NCBI RefSeq assembly: GCF_021130785.1 | Contig: NC_060207.1 | Location: forward strand, 98,783,001-98,847,000 | Direction: 5' to 3' | Length of the DNA: 64,000 bases | Source: Homalodisca vitripennis | Taxonomy: Eukaryota > Arthropoda > Insecta > Hemiptera > Cicadellidae | Shown here: piece by piece, positions 8,802-19,770 of the stretch | How the letters are laid out: each line of letters opens with the position of its first letter | Position numbering within the stretch: position 1 is the stretch's first letter | The notes under the pieces: model-generated | Databases searched by the model: none | What the model saw: the letters and a program-made list of their open reading frames with translations, nothing else | What the model was told of the DNA's origin: nothing | Program-made: the position numbers and the translations under genes

Positions 8802-11435
8802 CTAAAACACAACTCGTCGGGCCTTCTTCCCAGCAAAGTCTTCTATAATGTCGTCATATTTCAAACTACGTGCCAAATCTGACTCCATGGCTAGAATACT
8901 CAGGTCATTCATGCGGTCTTGCGTCATCGTAGAACGATTTGCACTTTTAATTCTTTTCATCAAACTGAAGCTCCTCTCCCCTTGGCTGACAGATACAGGT
9001 ATGCAACAGAACAACCGGATCGCTGTAGTGATATTTGGAAATAAACTATCTAGTTTGTTCTTCCTTAGAGCGTTTATTAGACTTAATGGTTGAAGAGTTT
9101 GTTCCCCCAAGTTAGTGCGATGAATCGATTTCAAATGTTTAAATTCATTTAAAATTTCCATCTCAATATCCTCTTTGTATGTTTGACACAGACTCAAACA
9201 TTGCTGCTCAATAAAACTGTCGTCTTCCTCAATATATTTCCAAAGACATTGGAAAAGGTTGCTGATTTTTCCAGCAAACTCGAATCTCTGAGACAGTCCC
9301 CCTAAGACTGAGTCTAAGATCTTGAAGAAGACATCAATCCTAAAACGTTCCTCTTCGTTTTTTAATTGATGTTCCGTGCCGTCCCTTGTTTCGTCATGAA
9401 AAATCTTTCTTTTCTTTAATCTTTTTTCCTTAAAATCAGTTTCGCAATCTACACTCTCAGCCATGTTGCCTGCCACTAGCTTGGCCTCATTGTAGAGATT
9501 GCTCCATCTGTCTCTCAGTACTTTTAGTTCCTCTATTAAATCATTCAGATTTTTTGTTTCAACGTCTAGAGTTGTTGATCGGGCTTGTAATACTTTATTT
9601 TTGTTGTCTATTGCAACAAGCACCTTTAGCCATATTGTCGACATCATGATACATTCGAACGATTGTAGATATTTCAATAGCCCTTTCAGATCTGTCTTGC
9701 ATTCTGCAGATAGATTCAGTTCTTTACAATCATTGAGGGCATTGATGATGAGAGGCAAATGCTTTACGAAAGGGCGCACACTATCTACTCGGGCTGACCA
9801 TCTCGTTTGAGAAATACTGTGCAGAGAAGAGCCTATTCTGTTTTCTAAGTACTCCCATCTTTGAGGGCTTCTAGAAAAGAAGTTATACGTCTTTTGCAGC
9901 ATGCCAAAAAATGTTGTAGCTTCCTCGCAGCATTCAGCAGCATTAACCCCACACAGGTTGAGGCTATGTGCGGCACAGTTATTATAAAAAGCCAAATTGT
10001 TGGTCTCCATTATGATGGCTTGGGCACCTTTGTATATTCCAGCCATATTGGATCCATTGTCGTACCCCTGGCCTCTGCATTCCTTCAACGGAATTGAGTG
10101 TTTGTTGAGCTCGCTAATAATCAACTTAGCCACATCCATTCCAGTTTTTTTGTTACAGTCAACAAAATTTAAAAATCGTTCGCAAATTTTAAATTCTGAT
10201 TCACAATCTAAGAGATATCTCAAGATCAACGTTGTTTGCTCAGTATGTGAGGCATCGGGGGTAGAGTCAGCAATAATAGCATAATATTTTGATTTCTTCC
10301 TTTCTTCCAATACCTTCTGTCGAACTCTTTCCCCACAAACTTGAATGAATTCATTTTGAGAGTCTTTAGACAGATAATGAGCTTGAACACGTTTTCCCTC
10401 TTCTTGGGCCTTTTTTACTTTTGCAATATGTTCTCTTAGTAAAGGGTCATATTCCGCTAACAGCTCTATCAGACCCAGAAAGTTTCCATTGTTGGGATCC
10501 CCAATTTTTTCAGAGGTCCCTCTGAGAGCTAATCCTCGCTCTCCAAGGAACATGACCACGGAGAGCAATCTTTGAAATATATCCCTCCAATATTTGGTTC
10601 TTGAAGCCAGTTCTGAGTCGAGTTGAGAATGTATGTCTGATCCATCACTTAGCCTCCTTTCTAACTCTCTCCATTGGATGTAACAATTTTTGTGGGAAGC
10701 GCTGGTTTCATGCAAAGGTAGCTTGTTGTAAAGCTTCCGCCATCCATATTCCTTTTTCCATCCATCGTTACTTAACAAAACTGACTTATTTGAATCGTGT
10801 TTTTCACCCCCACTATTATTATTGAAAAGTCTACATGGAAAACAAAATAAGGACTCAGCAGTCTCACTCCATACAAGCCAATCTCTTCTGACGCTCTCTC
10901 CGTTCGGCCTTTTTGAAAAAAGAACCGTTTTTGGAAACGCTCTTTTTCCATCACTTGGCAGATCTGACGGCATCAAAGATGGACCCATTTTCACTAAAGT
11001 CTCAATCACACTGTCAGTCACCACCTTGTTTTTCAGAAGTCCCAAATCTGAACTGGTAATTATAGTTCCTAACCCCGAATCTACATTAGCATTTAGAATG
11101 TCACGATTGTGATCTTCCAAAACAATATCATCTTTAGGATCAGGTTCTGAGGTAAAGCTATCTACCATTGTTTCTCCTTCATCAGCATTAGGCCTACAGC
11201 TTTCAAGATCTTCGCTGTCTTCAGTATTAGGGTGTTCATGAAAACTGTGAGAAACTTCGCAAAGTTTCTCCCTGGCGGCGCCAGGGTCGTTAGGGCCGCT
11301 GTTAGAACTAGTTGTAGCTACGTCTACTTTGATTCCAACGTCAAATAATGTCCTGGATCCTTTATTTGAACTTTCAATTTTCTTTTGCCTTTCTTTACGT
11401 TTTTGAGCACCAGATTTATGTTTGTAAGTGTCCAT
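8802..11435 (-). CDS. hAT transposase, TTF zinc finger / DUF4371 type (ZMYM1-like)
   Basis: This 877-residue protein binds the element's ends and catalyses cut-and-paste transposition. The N-terminal 140 residues are polar and low in complexity. A TTF-type zinc finger follows (region FPKTVLFSKRPNG to CFPCRLF, then SASHKNC). Next come a DUF4371-like region with a catalytic-type Asp in YYAIIADSTPDASHTEQ, the RNase H-like core, and the C-terminal hAT dimerisation region (LFCCIPVSVSQGERSFSLMKRIKS). This order is typical of ZMYM1-like insect and vertebrate hAT proteins. The frame is uninterrupted over 2.6 kb. The ATG at 11435 begins MDTYKHKSGAQKRKER, a usual start for the family. No intron is evident. 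Confidence 0.9.
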   Translation of the reverse strand: MDTYKHKSGAQKRKERQKKIESSNKGSRTLFDVGIKVDVATTSSNSGPNDPGAAREKLCEVSHSFHEHPNTEDSEDLESCRPNADEGETMVDSFTSEPDPKDDIVLEDHNRDILNANVDSGLGTIITSSDLGLLKNKVVTDSVIETLVKMGPSLMPSDLPSDGKRAFPKTVLFSKRPNGESVRRDWLVWSETAESLFCFPCRLFNNNSGGEKHDSNKSVLLSNDGWKKEYGWRKLYNKLPLHETSASHKNCYIQWRELERRLSDGSDIHSQLDSELASRTKYWRDIFQRLLSVVMFLGERGLALRGTSEKIGDPNNGNFLGLIELLAEYDPLLREHIAKVKKAQEEGKRVQAHYLSKDSQNEFIQVCGERVRQKVLEERKKSKYYAIIADSTPDASHTEQTTLILRYLLDCESEFKICERFLNFVDCNKKTGMDVAKLIISELNKHSIPLKECRGQGYDNGSNMAGIYKGAQAIIMETNNLAFYNNCAAHSLNLCGVNAAECCEEATTFFGMLQKTYNFFSRSPQRWEYLENRIGSSLHSISQTRWSARVDSVRPFVKHLPLIINALNDCKELNLSAECKTDLKGLLKYLQSFECIMMSTIWLKVLVAIDNKNKVLQARSTTLDVETKNLNDLIEELKVLRDRWSNLYNEAKLVAGNMAESVDCETDFKEKRLKKRKIFHDETRDGTEHQLKNEEERFRIDVFFKILDSVLGGLSQRFEFAGKISNLFQCLWKYIEEDDSFIEQQCLSLCQTYKEDIEMEILNEFKHLKSIHRTNLGEQTLQPLSLINALRKNKLDSLFPNITTAIRLFCCIPVSVSQGERSFSLMKRIKSANRSTMTQDRMNDLSILAMESDLARSLKYDDIIEDFAGKKARRVVF

Positions 11436-13484
11436 TTTGAGATATAACGGTGTTTTTTATGCGAAATGATGATAAAATACTGTGAATGGACCTAAAAATA
11501 AATATCTTGGATTAGTCAAGAATAATAAATTGATGTGGGCAGATCATAAAATAATATTTGAAATAGAATTTTAGAACCTAAATATCAAAATACAAATTTA
11601 AAAATGTATCAAATTGATCATAAACACTATTAGACAATTAAAAATTAGTATTGATTACTAGGCCTAAACCGAGCAGTTGCTAAAATAAATACGGAATGTA
11701 AATTATCAAACGCTGCGTTTAAAGTAGTAATGTATCTCAAACTGGGCTAAACTAATCAAAAACCGACAGGTGCAATCACAGGACACGTGAGGGGATGTGA
11801 TGAGTCATTGAGCTATTTTCGGATACTGTATCGCTTGCTGCGCTCTCACTCAGATTTCCAAGGTCAAGTTTTTTAAGACGTTCACCCAGCGATCTCTATT
11901 GTTTACCTGTCTTGCCAACATATTGGGGGTTTACTTCCTGTTTCTCTCTCTGTTTATCCTGTCCTCACTCCCCATTCCCTCTCGTAAACTGCGCAACTAG
12001 TGATGCGATGCGTCGCCTCAAGTTGGTTGTCATAACAACCAATATATCAGCCAACGAGCCAACCACGAAACAATACCAAACTATGTCGTCATTGAATAAT
12101 ATTTTCTACGTGCTAACGTGCATACTGCATACAAGCATGTGAACAACCACAAAAGAGTGAGCGATGAGCCGTCGTTCTCTCTGATTTAATAGGATAAACT
12201 TGATTAATTGAAACTTAAAACGACGTTCAGTAGCAGTAGCAAACCGAATTTATGTGTTGTTTTTTTAATTTTTAACCATCCTACTCCTCATATGTTTTAG
12301 TTTAGATTTAGATACACAGTAACGTCAGTAACATTTATAATTTCACGTCTTATTACATAGGTACGTTTATAAGACGATTACAACGTCTCAAATTTTGCAG
12401 CCCAGTAATAATTAAGTTTATTTGTATTTTTTGCTGTTATGGAACCTTGTTGATCGTCTTAAAGGTTAACCAGCCCTTGGATAATCGGGAGTTAACTGTA
12501 GCCTAATTTATTTTATGAAACTGATTACTGTATAATTCAAATTTATAATGAGGGGTAAAAATCATGGCTCCACATGGGTTGGGCTGGTGGACCCCTGGTC
12601 CCAGGCCTGGGCCCCTGGGGGCCCGGCTCTGTCCCTAATTTTATATATTTTACAATTTTTATTTTATTATGTTTATATTATAATCATCAGTTAAAATAAA
12701 AATCTGCGTTACATTAAAATTAAAAATCTCATGTTTTAATTATGCCCTACAGCATGACAAGTGAACAGAAGGAGCGGGCCCTGAGCCTGATCCTGGTAAC
12801 AGGGCCCGCAATCAAATGTGGGATCCATGGTAAAATTTATTCAGTTTTTTAATTTTTTTCGGAAATTTGGAACTTATTTTCTAAAATTAAATGATAAAAA
12901 TATTTACTAACTCACCTGTATGTTTCTTTAATTCACGGTTAAATCAATCTCAATCTCCTTACAACAACAACAACAACAACAAACCTAATTAAGCACGACA
13001 ACAAACTAAAACTAGAAGTGTACAAAACAACCAATCACGATAACTTAATAAAACCATTACCACCAGCAACCAGCATAGAAATGCAAGATTGAAAGAAACA
13101 TTAGTTTATTATCGTGTCGGTATCACTGTCATCCGACGCTCAGGTTGCAACTTGTAGTGAGCAAGGAGGGGAGGGGCCGGGAGGGGAGGGGGTGGAGAAG
13201 AGTCACTGCCTTCGCGTCTGGGCGATGCGGACCCCGGGCCCGACGTCTGACAGCCACAACCACAACGGTTCGCGCCACCTCAGTGTTTACAATTTTATTG
13301 GTTTAAATCGGAGCAAAGAAAGTAGTTTAAATTAACATTGCATGTTATTTCCTGAATATTTTCACCGCACAGGCCCTGGGCCGATGGTAATGGGCAATGA
13401 TAAAAAAAAATAAAAATACATATTTTAGTCGGCCCGGGCCCCCTGTGGCCCCGGGCCCCTATGCATTTGCCCCCCTTGCCCCCC
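11436..13484. other. hAT right subterminal region (5' of the transposase gene)
   Basis: About 2 kb without a supportable gene. It should hold the transposase promoter (minus strand). Visible features are a GC-rich GGCCTGGGCCCCTGGGGGCC patch near 12602, a second GGGCCC patch near 12776-12808, a short (CAA)n run at about 12962-12983, and a GC-rich G/C-clustered patch at 13150-13260. The GGGCCC patches look like internal copies of the terminal sequence. Confidence 0.5.
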
Positions 13485-13500
13485 CCTGTCGCCGGGCCTG
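13485..13500. repeat. hAT right terminal inverted repeat
   Basis: CCTGTCGCCGGGCCTG, the exact reverse complement of the left end, followed by TSD TCTATGAA (13501-13508). Confidence 0.9.
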
Positions 13501-13508
13501 TCTATGAA

Positions 13509-13829
13509 TCCGTTAACAAAATGTTCGATGAAATGAGATATCGCATTGCCCGACATGAGCCTTTGGTTGAGTTTCAACTGAAGTCGACTAATTTACTGTT
13601 CAACTTTGACTTGTTATCAAGAAATACCAATAAGTTTCTCTACCAAGATGTGTACATAGCAATTTCTGACAGTTTAACAAATATTAATGATTCAACATTA
13701 CAAAACCCTCTAAACACGTTTTCTTTTTTAGAAATATTTAGATAATATTTTATTAAAATTATGTGTATATATATATAGATACTTTTAATAATAATGAAAA
13801 TAACATATTTTTTATATATATAATATATA
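13509..13829. repeat. Duplicated segment A, copy 1, middle part
   Basis: This stretch resembles 45330-45640. It shares GAGTTTCAACTGAAG, TTGTTATCAAGAA and TGATTCAACATTACAAAA in the same order. The copy here is interrupted by the hAT element on the left and the mariner-superfamily element on the right. No convincing gene. Confidence 0.6.
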
Positions 13830-13831
13830 TA

Positions 13832-14278
13832 CAAGGTGTATATTATGTCTGGAAACACCCAAATATATCCTTTAATAATTTAAATATAAATTTGAAACCT
13901 CTTACAATCGTGATAGAGATTGGGCATCTACTTTTTGGAACAATGTTTTGTTATGTCACACCAACGGGGGACGTCCTGCCGAGGGTATCGTGAATATTCT
14001 TAATGGAAGCCTATACCTTGTGATACATAATTTTAAAGGTAATAGCTTACTGAATTGAATGCCACAAACCGCATCTCAAAGGAATTATTCTATCAGAAAA
14101 TAGAGCATTTTTAGTATTGAAAATTTACTGATGTTCAACAATGTAATTTTAACATGGTTCTTGCCACAAAATGTGTTACACTAATTTTTTAGCATTTTTT
14201 AAATGTTCAATTAAAATAAAATAAACAATTTATTTTTAAGCTGGTTTCATTAGTACAAATTTACCAGTTTTTATTACA
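13832..14278. repeat. Left long terminal inverted repeat of the mariner-superfamily element
   Basis: Pairs with 15757-16203. Conserved landmarks include AATTTTAACATGGTTCTTGCC and ACAAAATGTGTTACACTAAT. Only scattered substitutions and short indels separate the arms. Confidence 0.88.
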
Positions 14279-14477
14279 ATGAATAAAACTTATGAGTCAC
14301 TTTCTCTGATTACTTATGAATCTGTACTTGGTGTTTTCCAGTCAGCAGGAAGGTTTAAAGAGACAAAGGTCACTAGCCTATGAGAAACATTATTGTGTTA
14401 TTAATCATCTGGTCTACAGGTTTCAGTTTGTTGAGCATGGAGCTTTCACTAGACAGGTCTAAGCTTGGGAATTACAA

Positions 14478-15653
14478 ATGGACAAAGGTCATATAATTCC
14501 TGTCGAGTTAATCAGTGTCTCTGAAGCATTGCTGTCAACAAGTTATCTAATTACAGTAGTTCAGTTTTTATTTGGAATTTTAATGGCATTGTCTGAAAGA
14601 GAACGAATTACTCTGTTGATGATGCGAGGATATGGCGATCGTCAAAGATCTTATCGGGAAGTTTGTAATTTGTTTAATGATACTTTCCCAGAAAGGAATC
14701 CCATAAGTGTTTCAACAATATCAAAAACTATTGAGCGTTTTGAAATGACAGGGAGTGTACGTAATCGGCCAAAGTCGGGTAGGATACAATCTGCAACAGA
14801 TGAAGAACATGCACTAGATGTTTTGCAAACATTTATTGAAGACCCACATACATCGCTCAGAAAAGCTGCACAGCAACATGATATGCACCCTATGTCTGTG
14901 AGTAAGATTTTGAAAATTAATAAATACAAACCATTTAAAGTTCATTTAGTCCAACAGTTAAGTGAGGATGATTACGACAGAAGAGTTGAGTTTTGTGAAC
15001 TTGTGATGCGCAAATGTGATGACAATAGAGATTTTCTGACCAACATACTATTTTCTGATGAGGCAACTTTTTTCCTAAATGGCAATGTTAACAGGCACAA
15101 TTGCCGTTACTGGGCAAGTGAAAACCTACATTGGATTACTGAGTCCCATTCACAGCAACCACAAAAACTGAACGTATGGTGTGGAATTTTAGGTAACAAA
15201 ATTGTTGGACCCTTTTTCATCAATGGAAATTTAAATGCCGAACTTTACTACAATATGCTCCAAAATGAAATAATTCCAGCTATTCAAATTGCATCAGGAG
15301 AATACTTTGATAATGTATGGTTTCAGCAGGATGGTGCTCCACCCCATTATGGGAGACAGGTAAGAGAGTATTTGGATTTAAGGTTTCCTCATAAATGGAT
15401 TGGCCGAAGAGGAGAAATCGAATGGCATCCAAGATCTCCGGATTTGTCACCAATCGATTATTTCCTATGGGGTCATTTAAAATCCAATGTTTATAGAAGA
15501 AAGCCTCATAATTTGGAAGACCTAAGAAACAGGATTATAGAGGAGATTGCTTTGATAACTGAAGAAATGTTAGGCAACTCTGTCGAATCATTTTACACAA
15601 GATTGGCTCATTGTCAAACCGTAGAAGGAACACAGTTCGAACAATTGCTTTGA
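14478..15653 (+). CDS. Mariner-superfamily transposase (D...D-36-D by count), intact
   Basis: The longest frame starts at 14478, but the probable start is the ATG at 14583 (residue 36), where the family-like sequence MALSERERITLLM begins; the first 35 residues look unrelated. The N-terminal third holds two helix-turn-helix-like regions (YREVCNLFNDTFP; SLRKAAQQHDMHPMSVSKIL). The catalytic core has FSDEATF (first Asp), FQQDGAPPHYG (second Asp) and HPRSPDLSPIDYFLWG (third Asp), with 36 residues between the last two. The enzyme cuts and reinserts the element at TA dinucleotides. The frame is uninterrupted and all acidic residues are present, so the protein could be active. Its relative at 6833 is a remnant of a related family. 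Confidence 0.9.
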   Translation: MDKGHIIPVELISVSEALLSTSYLITVVQFLFGILMALSERERITLLMMRGYGDRQRSYREVCNLFNDTFPERNPISVSTISKTIERFEMTGSVRNRPKSGRIQSATDEEHALDVLQTFIEDPHTSLRKAAQQHDMHPMSVSKILKINKYKPFKVHLVQQLSEDDYDRRVEFCELVMRKCDDNRDFLTNILFSDEATFFLNGNVNRHNCRYWASENLHWITESHSQQPQKLNVWCGILGNKIVGPFFINGNLNAELYYNMLQNEIIPAIQIASGEYFDNVWFQQDGAPPHYGRQVREYLDLRFPHKWIGRRGEIEWHPRSPDLSPIDYFLWGHLKSNVYRRKPHNLEDLRNRIIEEIALITEEMLGNSVESFYTRLAHCQTVEGTQFEQLL

Positions 15654-15756
15654 CACCAAATGCAGGTAAAACGTTTGTTGTAAGACTTTTCTAACAGCAT
15701 ACATTATTTTTTATTTGTAATAAGAAATCAATAACATAAGTATTTCCATAATTGTA

Positions 15757-16203
15757 CTGTAATAAAAACTGGCAAATTTGTGCTAATAGAACCAGCTTAA
15801 AATGAAATTTTTGTTTTATTTAATTGAACATTTAAAAAAATGCTAAAAAATTAGTGTAACACATTTTGTGGCAAGAACCATGTTAAAATTACATTGTTGA
15901 ACATCAGTAAATTTTCAATACTAAAAATGCTCTATTTTCTGATAGAATAATTCCCTTGAGATGCGGTTTGTGGCATTCAATTCAGTAAGCTATCACCTTT
16001 AAAATTATGTATCACAAGGTATAGGCTTCCATTAAGAATATTCACGATACCCTCGGCAGGACGTCCCCCGTTGGTGTGACATAACAAAACATTGTTCCAA
16101 AAAGTAGATGCCCAATCTCTATCACGATTGTAAGAGGTTTCAAATTTATATTTAAATTATTAAAGGATATATTTGGGTGTTTCCAGACATAATATACACC
16201 CTG
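15757..16203. repeat. Right long terminal inverted repeat of the mariner-superfamily element
   Basis: Reverse complement of 13832-14278; ends CACCCTG followed by TA. Confidence 0.88.
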
Positions 16204-16833
16204 TATATATATATATGATGAACTTGAAAACGACGTTAGTTTTGTGTGTGATAACAAGACAGGGAACTGACAGGCTGTCAAATACCTGACCTCGATATGT
16301 CGACGTTGTTTCATGAATAAGTAATATTGCTTTTGGTTGGACAACAATTTATTGGGAGATACGGCAATGCAAGTTTATAGAATTTTGCGAACTGAAATAT
16401 TTTGTAAATGTTGGTTTATTCAGTCAAAGTCTAGAGTGTTTTCAGAACACATTTTACCAATATTAGAATGTTAAAATTTGAGTAAAAGGATGTTACGGAA
16501 GAACTAAGAAAACTAAAATCCGTAAATAATAAACCCGTAATAAATTAAAGTCATAAATAAGCATAACGATCCATAATGACCACTTCATAAAAGCAGTATA
16601 TAGTATGTTTCTTTCAACTCCTTAATATTATTATCAAATAGGAGGATGCCACAACACGTGTCGCCGAACAGGCTTCGATGAGGTTGCATGCGAAAGAATA
16701 GCTCATTGAGGTGAAATTGAGTTCATTTTGCTAAAGTAACAAAAGCGAATTTGTGGATGTCTGTGCTTTTATAGCATGTAATCTATTATATAGGATCGTG
16801 TTAAAATATTTATGTTAAATAACAAAGTTTACG

Positions 16834-16835
<2 letters not shown>

Positions 16836-16898
<63 letters not shown>
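16836..16898. repeat. (TA)n microsatellite
   Basis: About 30 TA units within segment A; the corresponding places in the other copies lack it. Confidence 0.95.
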
Positions 16899-16900
<2 letters not shown>

Positions 16901-18099
16901 ATTTTAATTGTAACTCATGGACATTTGATTTACAATTATAATGTGATAAAAGTATGATGTTACTGAATGTTCTGTATAACCAAGAAAGTACAATGAGTTT
17001 TAAGATTCACCTCAATATCTTTAATAAATCACATAGCAACTACACAATCTTGGGAATTATGCAAAAATTACTCATATTGTTTATAGAAAATGTGTTGTCT
17101 CTTACTTTAGGATTCTGACTCAATGTTATTTTATCTTAAATTATCAAAAGTGGTTCCTTGGCAAGGAGTAACTTCTAATGACTATGACTTATGTGAGTGT
17201 TTAGTGTAACTTTTAAACAGGACATGCCTACTATGCCTATGTGTACAGCAAATAATTGTGTGTAGAGATAAACTGTCGATCCTCTATTAAATTTGCTCGA
17301 TTTTAGCAAGAAAAAACTTCCTGCTTTGAATTATAGTCTATCTATCTAATCCTCCAAATAACCTAAGAGGTAGGTTTTGCTAGATAAATTTATAAAAATA
17401 GCAAATGCATTCAGTTTTAAGAGTTTTGCTCTGAATTTTGTCCTTGCCAGTCCAAAACATTTCAAATCCTGGTATTTCTAAGGCGCATACAACTTTGCAA
17501 GGTAATGAATATGGAGAGCTCAATACCTTCTTTACAATATGTCTTCATCGAACTGTTCAAAAGCACTTTCTTAACTAGCAAAAGTTAAGCACTTAACCTT
17601 TGCTAGTTTCTCTTTAAATAAAAGTTTATCCTCTTGTTGAATTAGCTCAGAGTTATAACTTACATTAGTCAATTGTTCAATTACAGAACAGTGTCCGCGA
17701 GTTTAACAAAGTAATGTACTTCAATTTCAAATAATATAAAAACACTTACATTTTATGAACTTTTTTATACATTTTTTAATTTTTATGGTTAGTAGAATAG
17801 GTATTTATAAAAATACAATCATACTATTTTTTTATAGTATGTAAGGCCTAGTGGGTATGCCTTAGACAACCGCTTTCAGAATGTTTGACTCTATTCTTTA
17901 CAGAGTTTAAGGTTGCTCTTTTCAGGTTCTCTTTTCAGTTCTTTAAGGTGCTCAACAATCAGAAACATTTCCATGTTTGAATTATGTAAATATAGCTATA
18001 GTTTCTACAAATATGATGAAATGATGTATTGCAACTTCAGTGAATACAAAGTCCAGAGCAATGTGGAAACCTGAGCACATTAATGCAGATTAATACTAA

Positions 18100-18103
18100 A
18101 GTT
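18100..18103. repeat. Left target-site duplication of the Gypsy element
   Basis: AGTT, repeated at 36399-36402 directly after the 3' LTR. Confidence 0.85.
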
Positions 18104-18647
18104 TGTAAGGGTTCAATTTTATACCCCGTTTTTTTTTCTTAAATGAGAAAACGTTTATTTTGATAAGTAGGTGTGTCGATTTATTTTTTTCGTCGATAGT
18201 CGTCGTCGTCATTCCATTAGAAGGAGTCGATTTGAGGTTAGGGAACCTCTCTACTCGGGGCAGTGCAGTTAGCCGGAGCTCCGATGTGACCGCTGCAGCG
18301 TCTGGCGACGACTGACGAAAACGCGTCTCTGCGCATGACCGGCTGGCGGCCTACTTATACAGCCGATCCGACAAGGGACAGAGAGTTTTTGCTTGCTAAC
18401 GTCGTGGAGTGAAGCCAATTCGAGGAGAAGAGTTTTCGCTTGCGGACGTCGGTTTATGAAGTCTGAAGTCGAGTCGAGGAATACGAGAGCCCTGTACGAG
18501 AGAATACGCAGTCGGCATATATCGTCTTTTGGTGAGTCACCCCGAATTGTAATCATTAAGGGAATTTAAAAACAGTACGAATATTGAATGTTGAATATAA
18601 AAACTAGTGCTGATTCGTTAACCCTGAATTCTACGGAATCTTTGAAA

Positions 18648-19289
18648 AATTAATAATTCGGTGCGTAGTATAGGTTATTTCGTTTAGTGACAGTAGTGTA
18701 TCTATTAATTATAGATTCCATTACCTTTCACTACCTATCCTAGTTTGCAAACGGGTATTTTGCATCCTATAAGCCGCGTAGGTTTGTAATCCTATTCCTA
18801 AAATTGATAATTCGGTGCGTAGGATAGGTTAAGACCAGCTTATAGGTTATCTCGTTTAGTGACAGTAGAGTATCTATTAAATATAGGTTCTATTACCTTT
18901 CACTACCTGTCCTAGTTTGCAAACGCGTATTTTGCATCCTGTAAGCCACGTAGGCTTGTTATCCTATTCCTAAAATTAATAACTCAGTGCGTAGGATAGG
19001 TTAACAGCAGCTTATAGGTTATCTCGTTTGGTGACAGTAGTGTATCTATCAAATATAGGTTCTATTACCTTTCACTACCTGTCCTAGTTTGCAAACGCGT
19101 ATTTTGCATCCTATAAGCCGCGTAGGCTTGTTATCCTATTCCTAAAATTAATGATTCGGTGCGTAGGATAGTTTAACAGCAGCTTATAGGTTATCTCGTT
19201 TGGTGACAGTAGTGTATCTATCAAATATTGGCTCTATTACCTTTCACTACCTGTCCTAGTTTGCAAACGTGTATTTTGCATCCTATAAG
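18648..19289 (+). repeat. 172-bp tandem array in the 5' LTR, left part
   Basis: A landmark G (start of GCCGCGTAGG-like) recurs at 18773, 18945, 19117 and 19289, spaced exactly 172. Units contain TCCTATTCCTAAAATT, GGTGCGTAGGATAGGTTAA and CTACCTGTCCTAGTTTGCAAA. The first unit is the most diverged. Confidence 0.95.
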
Positions 19290-19770
19290 AAGTAGAAGTA
19301 GAAGTAGAAGAAGGCAACATTGAGTGAGTTACTTGCATTTTGTGCTCCGAAAAGTGTCGTGGATTGTGTAATATCTGTCATTAGCATGTGGACATAACCT
19401 GGGTCAACAGATTCGGCTTGTTTCTAGTGAGTGACTGTTGGTATAAACTTCAATTAAATTTATTAGTTTTGTCTGAATTTCTTTTAAAAACTTGAAGCAT
19501 ATCTCTCTTTGTGCATGTTTTTACAAATCATTGGCATGTTGTTACAAATTAATATTTTTCTAATTAATATTTTTCTACTTACGTAATTTTATTAATTATT
19601 GGTCTATCACAGATCTCCCATTCAGCTGATCACATCGTCTGCTTCTACTTCAATGCATAGAGTAATGACTTGTCTCCGTGCTTGACTTGCATCAACGTTT
19701 AAAAAGAAACCACAGCCTTTTAGATATTGTATCACTTACTGTTTCATTTTGGTAGTCATACCATAGAAAA
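19290..19770 (+). other. 5' untranslated region of the non-LTR element
   Basis: About 480 bp before ORF1, presumably holding its internal promoter. No motif can be assigned firmly. Confidence 0.5.

Larger units (their letters stand above)
8102..13500 (-). mobile_element. Complete hAT transposon
   Basis: The element is 5399 bp long, begins CAGGCCCGGCGACAGG and ends with the exact reverse complement (CCTGTCGCCGGGCCTG). It is flanked by perfect 8-bp duplications TCTATGAA. The outer 60-100 bp at both ends are GC-rich (runs of C and GGGCCCC) in an AT-rich neighbourhood. One large transposase gene lies on the minus strand. Intact ends, target duplications and gene suggest a fairly young, possibly autonomous copy. 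Confidence 0.9.
13832..16203 (+). mobile_element. Complete mariner-superfamily transposon with very long inverted repeats
   Basis: The element is 2372 bp, flanked by TA on both sides. The left end is CAAGGTGTATATTATGTCTGG and the right end is the reverse complement of CAGGGTGTATATTATGTCTGG. The inverted repeats extend about 447 bp inward and are nearly identical. A single intact transposase gene occupies the centre. The duplicate of the host sequence near 45.6 kb lacks the element, giving an empty site. Confidence 0.88.
16204..18103. repeat. Duplicated segment A, copy 1, right part; no gene
   Basis: Non-coding. It matches 45670-47100 and 52290-53200 in order: ACCTGACCTCGATATGTCG at 16284 and 45712, then TTGCTTTTGGTTGGACAAC, then the block around 17160-17290. 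It ends at the target duplication of the Gypsy element. A (TA)n run lies at 16836-16898. Confidence 0.7.

Noticed and set aside
13114..13335. Short frame in the GC-rich patch of the hAT right end
   Set aside because: Lies in subterminal transposon DNA, low complexity, no recognisable features.
16042..16347. Minus-strand frame whose end equals that of the plus-strand frame at 13763-13993
   Set aside because: Both come from the two arms of the mariner-like inverted repeat; symmetry, not coding conservation.
18269..18556. 95-codon minus-strand frame present in both LTRs (also 33493-33780)
   Set aside because: Identity follows simply from the LTRs being recent copies of each other. The frame has no domain, opposes the element's direction and lies in GC-richer sequence where open frames arise easily.
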